Assembly (NCBI GenBank): GCA_002385265.1
Contig: DGDD01000160.1
Location: forward strand, 1 to 19,235
From: Chitinophagaceae bacterium UBA3961
GTDB taxonomy: Bacteria; Bacteroidota; Bacteroidia; Chitinophagales; Chitinophagaceae
Reading direction: 5' to 3'
Length of the DNA stretch: 19,235 bases
Below are positions 15,109 through 19,235 of this stretch, in pieces (position 1 is the stretch's first letter; the number at the start of each line of letters is the position of its first letter). The translations under genes were made by a program, and so were the position numbers. The notes under the pieces were generated by a model. That model saw only the letters and a program-made list of their open reading frames with translations, was not told where the DNA came from and did not search any database.

Positions 15109-16020
15109 TTAAGACTCAAAAAGTTTCGTTCCCTGTTCTGTTACATGCAAACTGTAGTTGGCACCATGCTTTACAGCGTAGTTGGCAGTTTCATGACTGA
15201 TAGGAAAATCGTAGCAAACCGGATACTTATATTCTTCAACTAAATCGGCAATGGTTTCGAAAGCCGATTTACCGAAGGAGCGCTCGGTATCTTTCATTCC
15301 GCTAAATCCTCCAATGATTAAACCGGCCAGTTTATGTAATTTTCCGGCGCGTTTTAACTGAAGCATCATGCGGTCAACATGATAAATTTGTTCGTCTAAA
15401 TCTTCTAAGAATAAGATTCGCCCCTTTGTTTTGATTTCAGAAGAAGTAGTCAATAGATGCACCATCAAACTCAGATTCCCACCAACCAAGGGCCCTTCAC
15501 CAAATCCGTTTCTATTCAATGAATGAGCATTTACTTCAATGAGCGGCGTTTTTCCACTCAATAGTTTTCTCAAAGATTGTACATAAGGAGTATCTACTCC
15601 ACCATTATTAAACGCTGCTCCCATAGGACCATGAATGCTAGCAACATCGTAGTTCGCATAGAGATGACTGTGAAAAACCGTGATGTCACTGAATCCGATG
15701 ATCCATTTTGGCTGCTTTTTGAAGTGTTTCCAATTCAATTGATCAATGATTCGAGAACTACCGTAACCACCACGCCCACAAAGAATGGCTTTTATTTCAG
15801 AATCGTCTAGCATTGCTTGAAAATCGGCGGCTCTTTCTGCGTCGGTTCCGGAGAAATAATTGGTGGAGCTACTGCCCACGGTGGCACCCAACTTCACTTG
15901 ATAGCCCCATTGCTCTAGGCTGTTAATGCAGGTTTGCAGTTTCTCAGTGGACATATAGCCTGCCGGGCAAGTAATGCCTACTAGGTCACCTTTTTTCAAA
16001 TATGGAGGAATAGTTATCAT
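15109..16020 (-). CDS. S66 family LD-carboxypeptidase 1 (LdcA-like)
   Basis: Family S66 serine peptidases remove the terminal D-alanine from murein tetrapeptides during peptidoglycan recycling in the cytoplasm; relatives (MccF) give self-immunity to microcin C. This 303-residue protein has no signal peptide and the normal length. The catalytic set is visible: S111 in IIGFSDIT, E206 in LFLEDLDE and H276 in PISHETAN. The early motifs GDLVGITCPAG and GRGGYGSSRI are also typical. The ATG at 16020 fits the conserved start PPYLKKGD. It lies 15 bases after an upstream paralogue on the same strand, so the two are probably cotranscribed. The recycling role is the more likely one; no microcin genes are nearby. 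Confidence 0.92.
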   Translation of the reverse strand: MITIPPYLKKGDLVGITCPAGYMSTEKLQTCINSLEQWGYQVKLGATVGSSSTNYFSGTDAERAADFQAMLDDSEIKAILCGRGGYGSSRIIDQLNWKHFKKQPKWIIGFSDITVFHSHLYANYDVASIHGPMGAAFNNGGVDTPYVQSLRKLLSGKTPLIEVNAHSLNRNGFGEGPLVGGNLSLMVHLLTTSSEIKTKGRILFLEDLDEQIYHVDRMMLQLKRAGKLHKLAGLIIGGFSGMKDTERSFGKSAFETIADLVEEYKYPVCYDFPISHETANYAVKHGANYSLHVTEQGTKLFES

Positions 16021-16035
16021 GATAATGGATTCATC

Positions 16036-17046
16036 TTATAGTTCACGCAAGGTAGTGCCATCAGCTGTTACTTCCAACTGATAGGAGATTCCTAGCTTTA
16101 AGGGGCGATTGTCTTTTTGATGCCCGATCGGAAAATCGAAACTTACCGGATAACCGTAGTCTTTTACTTTTTCAAGTACAATTTGTTCTAAACTCTTTCC
16201 AAATTCTTCTCCCGGATCATCGGGTTTTATTTTAAACCCTCCTATAACCAATCCGTTCAAGTTTTCGAGCTTTCCACTTCTTTTTAAGTTCCAAAACATT
16301 CGATCGATGCTGTATAAATATTCACCGGTATCTTCAACTACTAAAATTTTTCCATTTGTATTGAGATCGGAATGAGAACCGGCCATCGACTCAATGCATT
16401 TCAAATTACCACCAACTAAAACTCCTTTCGTTATACCCATTTGATTGCTTTGGTTGGCCAATGCAGTAGTAAGGATGGGCTCCCCCATCAAACAATCTTT
16501 AATGAGTGTAATAGACGATTTCTGGACTTCATCGGCTTGCTCCCAATCATCAGGAAAGCTATTGCACATTTTAGAGTGGATAGAGGCAAGGTTAATTTGT
16601 CGATTCAAATGACTGTGCAAAAATGTTATGTCACTAAATCCGATGATCCACTTTGGATGCTTCTTGAATTTTTCGAAGTTCAATCGATCCATCATTCTCA
16701 CTACGCCGTATCCTCCTCTAGCACACATGATGGCGCCGATAGATTCATCGTCTAAAAAGCGTTGAAAATCGGCAGCACGTTCAATATCGGAACCACCAAG
16801 GGTGCCTTCTCTTTTTCCAATGGTATCTCCTATTACAATTTCAAATCCCCACCCTTGCATCATCTTAACTGCAGGTTGAATTTGTTCCAATGTAATGTAA
16901 CCCGCGGGTGATGTAATGGCAATTTTTCCTCCTGTTTTTAGATATGGAGGGCGTTGTGGATGTTTTACTTCTGGTTCATTGCCTGTTGGCATCATGGAAC
17001 CTACACCCAAAAGAGAAAGAGATTGTATGAATTCGGAGCGCTGCAA
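16036..17046 (-). CDS. S66 family LD-carboxypeptidase 2 with N-terminal extension
   Basis: This second S66 peptidase has 336 residues when read from the TTG at 17046. The catalytic set is S138 (IIGFSDIT), E238 (ILVVEDTGE) and H309 (PIGHQKDN), all intact. Compared with the neighbour it has about 30 extra N-terminal residues, MQRSEFIQSLSLLGVGSMMP and following, which look like a weakened Tat signal (QRSEF in place of an RR motif, short hydrophobic part). It may thus be cytoplasmic, or exported by an atypical signal. No ATG is available before this extension; upstream in-frame codons reach a stop at 17064-17062. An exact -7 box at 17067-17074 would give a leader of about 14 bases and supports a start close to 17046. 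The pair probably arose by tandem duplication. Confidence 0.88.
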   Translation of the reverse strand: MQRSEFIQSLSLLGVGSMMPTGNEPEVKHPQRPPYLKTGGKIAITSPAGYITLEQIQPAVKMMQGWGFEIVIGDTIGKREGTLGGSDIERAADFQRFLDDESIGAIMCARGGYGVVRMMDRLNFEKFKKHPKWIIGFSDITFLHSHLNRQINLASIHSKMCNSFPDDWEQADEVQKSSITLIKDCLMGEPILTTALANQSNQMGITKGVLVGGNLKCIESMAGSHSDLNTNGKILVVEDTGEYLYSIDRMFWNLKRSGKLENLNGLVIGGFKIKPDDPGEEFGKSLEQIVLEKVKDYGYPVSFDFPIGHQKDNRPLKLGISYQLEVTADGTTLREL

Positions 17047-17066
17047 GCGAATGAATTTACTTTAGT

Positions 17067-17074
17067 CAAATATA
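17067..17074 (-). promoter_or_regulatory. -7 box of the LD-carboxypeptidase operon (TATATTTG)
   Basis: On the minus strand TATATTTG matches TAnnTTTG exactly; no clear TTTG lies at the -33 spacing, where a pyrimidine-rich repeat tract is found. Transcription would begin near 17060. Confidence 0.5.
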
Positions 17075-17088
17075 CGGTATTGATCAAG

Positions 17089-17118
17089 AACGAGGAAGCG
17101 AGGAAAGAGGAAAGGAGG
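17089..17118. repeat. Purine-rich GAGGAA-type repeats
   Basis: Units AACGAGG, AAGCGAGG, AAAGAGG and AAAGGAGG follow each other with a 7-8 base period. This is similar to the reverse complement of the tract at 4932-4974. It overlaps the expected -33 region of the LD-carboxypeptidase promoter. Confidence 0.55.
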
Positions 17119-17225
17119 AATTAGTTGATGGGTGAATGTAATAATTTGTGCAACGGAAATGGTACGCGTTGCTTATCAACAGCTACCGCAAAAAGTAGTA
17201 ACTTGCATGAATAAACAAAAACTGT

Positions 17226-17450
17226 ATGTCAACCAAAATTACCATTAACCCTAACGGTTCTATTAAAGTAGAAGGCGATTTTCAGATTTTCGATAAAGAG
17301 GGAAATCAATACGATTTAGGTGGAAGAGAGATCATTTCTTTGTGCCGCTGTGGTCATTCTAAAAACAAACCATTTTGCGATGGTTCGCATAAGGGGCAAT
17401 TTGAAGATGAAGCGAAGGCGTTTGCGTTGCCGCCAAAAAAAACGGTGTAA
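17226..17450 (+). CDS. CDGSH-type iron-sulfur protein
   Basis: A 74-residue protein with a complete CDGSH (zf-CDGSH, mitoNEET-like) motif: C40-X-C42, C51-D-G-S-H55 in the arrangement CRCGHSKNKPFCDGSH. These three cysteines and one histidine bind a [2Fe-2S] cluster. There is no signal peptide or membrane segment, so it is probably cytoplasmic. The N-terminal 38 residues are a short beta-rich lead. Bacterial members of this size are common and their role (redox or cluster transfer) is poorly defined. The ATG at 17226 is clear. It stands alone on the plus strand, divergent from the LD-carboxypeptidase operon. Its stop TAA is followed directly by TTAANAA heptads. The region upstream has no exact TAnnTTTG box. 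Confidence 0.93.
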   Translation: MSTKITINPNGSIKVEGDFQIFDKEGNQYDLGGREIISLCRCGHSKNKPFCDGSHKGQFEDEAKAFALPPKKTV

Positions 17451-17570
17451 TTAATAATTAACAATTAATAATTAATAATTGGGGGCTTGACAGAGAATTG
17501 ATTGTGTATTACATCGGTTCACCGAACACTAAACTTGCATCCACTGCATTCCGCCAATTATTAATTATTA
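17451..17570. repeat. Convergent TTAATAA heptad arrays with 21-base inverted ends
   Basis: Four heptads (TTAATAA, TTAACAA, TTAATAA, TTAATAA; 17451-17478) start directly after the CDGSH stop codon and end in TTGGGGG. A shorter array in opposite orientation lies at 17556-17570, 15 bases from the stop of the four-helix-bundle gene, and on its own coding strand ends in TTGGCGG. Bases 17465-17485 and 17551-17571 are inverted repeats matching at 19 of 21 positions, separated by 65 bases. No T-run is present. Confidence 0.75.
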
Positions 17571-17585
17571 TTTCCACCAATAGGA

Positions 17586-17939
17586 TCAAGAAATATTCTT
17601 GCGAAGTGAATTAATAATTGCAGTTATTATTTTTATTAGTTCAACTACTTTGCTTTTAAGCTCTTCCCCTGATGGATATTCTGACGAATGTTCGCAAACC
17701 TCAATCCAATAAAGCGTTTCATTCGCTTCCTTTAAAGCTATTTTTAGTTTGTGAATAAAATCTACTTTACTCTCTGCAAATTGAGATTCATGAATTAAAG
17801 CACCTATTGCAGTTCCAGAGCGCAGCAATTGTTTAGCAACTACAAATTTTTGCATCCGGTTAAGTTTCTCACCGAACGCAATTATCTCTAATGCAAATTG
17901 CATTGATTTCTCTTTAACTATATTCTCTTTTCCTGACAT
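17586..17939 (-). CDS. S23-type four-helix-bundle protein
   Basis: A 117-residue helical protein of the S23 / 23S rRNA intervening-sequence family. Typical features are ENIVKEKSMQFAL near the start, QLLRSGTAIGALI (37-49), ESKVDFIHKLKIALKEANET (56-75) and a final amphipathic helix. Members occur as free-standing genes in many Bacteroidota; the fold is shared with the Avd accessory proteins of diversity-generating retroelements, but no reverse transcriptase is in this window. Function unknown, possibly nucleic-acid binding. The open frame extends 14 codons further to 17981, but family proteins begin at a motif like MSGKENIVKE, so ATG 17939 is chosen. A TAGTTTTC box (one mismatch to TAnnTTTG; plus 17965-17958) would then give a short leader. 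The gene lies alone between heptad arrays. Confidence 0.85.
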   Translation of the reverse strand: MSGKENIVKEKSMQFALEIIAFGEKLNRMQKFVVAKQLLRSGTAIGALIHESQFAESKVDFIHKLKIALKEANETLYWIEVCEHSSEYPSGEELKSKVVELIKIITAIINSLRKNIS

Positions 17940-18035
17940 AATTCCGCAAATTATTGCGAAAACTAATTCTTCTATTGACAATACAATCAGAACTTAAACA
18001 ATGCATTGTACAACCTATACTTGCGGAATCGTATA

Positions 18036-18066
18036 ATTATTAATTGTTAATTATTAATTATTAATT
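18036..18066. repeat. TTAATAA heptad array beside the aconitase terminator
   Basis: Four heptads read ATTATTA, ATTGTTA, ATTATTA, ATTATTA on the plus strand (18036-18063). In the aconitase coding sense they are TTAATAA-type units, including a TTAACAA variant like that after the CDGSH gene. The array begins right after the T-run of the aconitase terminator and lies upstream of the four-helix-bundle gene. Confidence 0.8.
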
Positions 18067-18101
18067 AAAAAAAGGAGCTCGCGAAACCACGAACTCCTTT
18101 T
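18067..18101 (-). terminator. Intrinsic terminator of the aconitase gene
   Basis: On the minus strand AAAAGGAGTTCG and CGAGCTCCTTTT form a 12-bp stem (one G-U) with an 8-base loop, followed by more T. It lies about 20 bases after the aconitase stop codon (18123-18125). The A-rich left side also makes it a fair terminator on the plus strand. Confidence 0.85.
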
Positions 18102-18122
18102 CCTTATAATTCAATCTCTTGC

Positions 18123-19235
18123 TTAGTGCTTCGAGAATTCTGATCTAATCACATTCAAGGCGCCACCTGCTTTGAACCACTCAATTTGTTGAGCATTGTA
18201 GCTGTGGTTAGCAACAATCGAATCTGAACTTCCATCGGCATGGTTCAATACCACGGTCAATGGAGTACCCGGAGTAAAGCTGGTTAAGCCTACTACATCG
18301 ATCACATCATTTTCTTGAATTTTATCGTAGTCTTCTTTGTTAGCAAAGGTCAACGCCAACATACCTTGTTTTTTCAAGTTGGTTTCGTGGATACGAGCGA
18401 AGCTTTTCACCAATACCACGCGAACGCCTAAGTGACGAGGCTCCATAGCGGCGTGTTCTCTTGAAGAACCTTCACCATAGTTTTCATCACCCACTACAAT
18501 TGAACCGATGCCTGCAGCTTTGTACGCCCGTTGCGTTGCAGGAACAGGACCGTATTCTCCGGTAAGGTGGTTTTTAACGTTGTCGGTTTTTTCGTTGTAG
18601 AAGTTCACTGCACCAATCAACATGTTGTTAGAGATGTTGTCGAGGTGACCTCTAAACTTCAACCAGGGACCCGCCATTGAGATGTGGTCGGTAGTACATT
18701 TACCTTTTGCCTTGATCAACAAACGCAATCCTTTCAGATCAGTTCCTTCCCAAGCTGCAAATGGATATAATAATTGTAAGCGCTTGCTATCTGATTTTAC
18801 ATCAATGATCACTTTGCTACCGTCTTCAGCAGGAGCTTGATATCCTGCATCTTCAACAGCAAATCCTTTAACAGGTAATTCATCGCCTGAAGGTGGATCC
18901 AATTTCACGGCCTCGCCTTTTTCATTGATCAAGGTATCTGTGATTGGATTGAAGGTAAGGTCTCCGGCAATGGCCAAAGCGGTTACCAACTCAGGTGATG
19001 CCACAAACGCTAATGTATTGGGGTTGCCATCGGCGCGTTTCGCGAAGTTTCTGTTGAAACTGTGAACGATGGTGTTTCTTTCTTGTTTGTCGGCGCCCAT
19101 ACGATCCCACATACCGATACAGGGTCCGCAAGCATTGGCGAATACCGTAGCACCGATCTTCGAGAAAGTATCGAGGTAGCCATCACGCTCAATAGTGTAA
19201 CGAACAAGCTCACTACCGGGAGTAATGGTGAATTC
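18123..19235 (-). CDS. acn: Aconitate hydratase, C-terminal half (continues past window end)
   Basis: Aconitase interconverts citrate and isocitrate in the TCA cycle using a [4Fe-4S] cluster. The frame is open through the last base of the window, so the true start lies outside; a methionine at 19112 is internal. The 370 residues visible include [13 protein letters not shown] with two of the three cluster cysteines, the linker, and the C-terminal swivel domain with [43 protein letters not shown] (active-site Ser and Arg) and [13 protein letters not shown]. The sequence resembles the mitochondrial-type aconitase of about 750 residues common in Bacteroidota, so about half is missing. It ends at a good terminator followed by heptad repeats. 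Confidence 0.96.
   Translation of the reverse strand, partial: EFTITPGSELVRYTIERDGYLDTFSKIGATVFANACGPCIGMWDRMGADKQERNTIVHSFNRNFAKRADGNPNTLAFVASPELVTALAIAGDLTFNPITDTLINEKGEAVKLDPPSGDELPVKGFAVEDAGYQAPAEDGSKVIIDVKSDSKRLQLLYPFAAWEGTDLKGLRLLIKAKGKCTTDHISMAGPWLKFRGHLDNISNNMLIGAVNFYNEKTDNVKNHLTGEYGPVPATQRAYKAAGIGSIVVGDENYGEGSSREHAAMEPRHLGVRVVLVKSFARIHETNLKKQGMLALTFANKEDYDKIQENDVIDVVGLTSFTPGTPLTVVLNHADGSSDSIVANHSYNAQQIEWFKAGGALNVIRSEFSKH

Noticed and set aside
15109..17046. Microcin C immunity (MccF-like) locus
   Set aside because: Same peptidase family, but no microcin biosynthesis or export genes are nearby; peptidoglycan recycling is the simpler reading.
17586..17939. Diversity-generating retroelement accessory gene (Avd)
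   Set aside because: The fold family is related, but no reverse transcriptase, template repeat or variable repeat is seen in the window.
17451..18066. Repeats between CDGSH and aconitase as a CRISPR array
   Set aside because: Units are 7 bases in direct tandem with no spacers, and no cas gene is present.
19010..19213. 67-codon minus-strand frame at the right end
   Set aside because: It is an alternative frame of the aconitase gene, whose true frame stays open to base 19235 with clear aconitase motifs.

Overview
The window looks like chromosomal DNA from a member of the Bacteroidota, probably of the Chitinophagales/Sphingobacteriales type. The reasons are the gene families present (DUF4293 tail, a Bacteroidota-type ECF sigma factor, DsbD with a separate DsbD-alpha-like partner, S23-type four-helix-bundle protein), promoter boxes matching the Bacteroidota -7 element TAnnTTTG, the lack of clear Shine-Dalgarno sequences, and AT-rich 7-nt repeats in the gene gaps. 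Most of it is ordinary housekeeping content. I see no integrase, transposase, CRISPR array, tRNA, rRNA or phage gene.

Layout. 1-50 is a perfect fold-back palindrome that interrupts the 3' end of a DUF4293 gene (27-287, +). A terminator and a small secreted protein of unknown function follow (328-879, +), convergent with uvrA (963-3767, -). An ECF sigma factor (4036-4617, +) is divergent from uvrA and ends at a strong terminator. A 200-base gap (4810-5011) then holds four stacked short-period repeat types. A minus-strand block runs from 10898 down to 5012: a 519-aa secreted protein, a multi-pass membrane protein, purQ, a stand-alone DsbD-alpha-like protein and full-length dsbD. From a divergent promoter region, kup (K+ uptake), a rhodanese and two alpha/beta hydrolases run on the plus strand to 15092. 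They converge on two S66 LD-carboxypeptidases (15109-17046, -). The right end has a CDGSH iron-sulfur protein (17226-17450, +), an S23-type four-helix-bundle protein (17586-17939, -) among heptad repeats, and the 3' half of an aconitase gene (18123 to beyond 19235, -).

How genes work together. The two Dsb genes look like a split periplasmic thiol-reducing relay. The N-terminal domain of DsbD has lost both redox cysteines (Phe at 133 and 138), while the separate small protein keeps them (C133, C138). An intrinsic terminator sits between the two genes. The two S66 peptidases are adjacent paralogues that could act in peptidoglycan recycling. The two hydrolases are membrane-anchored paralogues translated from overlapping frames.

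The most unusual structural signal is a set of 7-nt tandem arrays placed directly after stop codons. In both dsbD and the CDGSH gene the stop TAA is followed without a gap by TTAANAA heptads. Two convergent gene pairs carry matching arrays that can pair into long hairpins. I found no clear previously undescribed protein system; these heptad tails and the split DsbD are the best candidates for follow-up.
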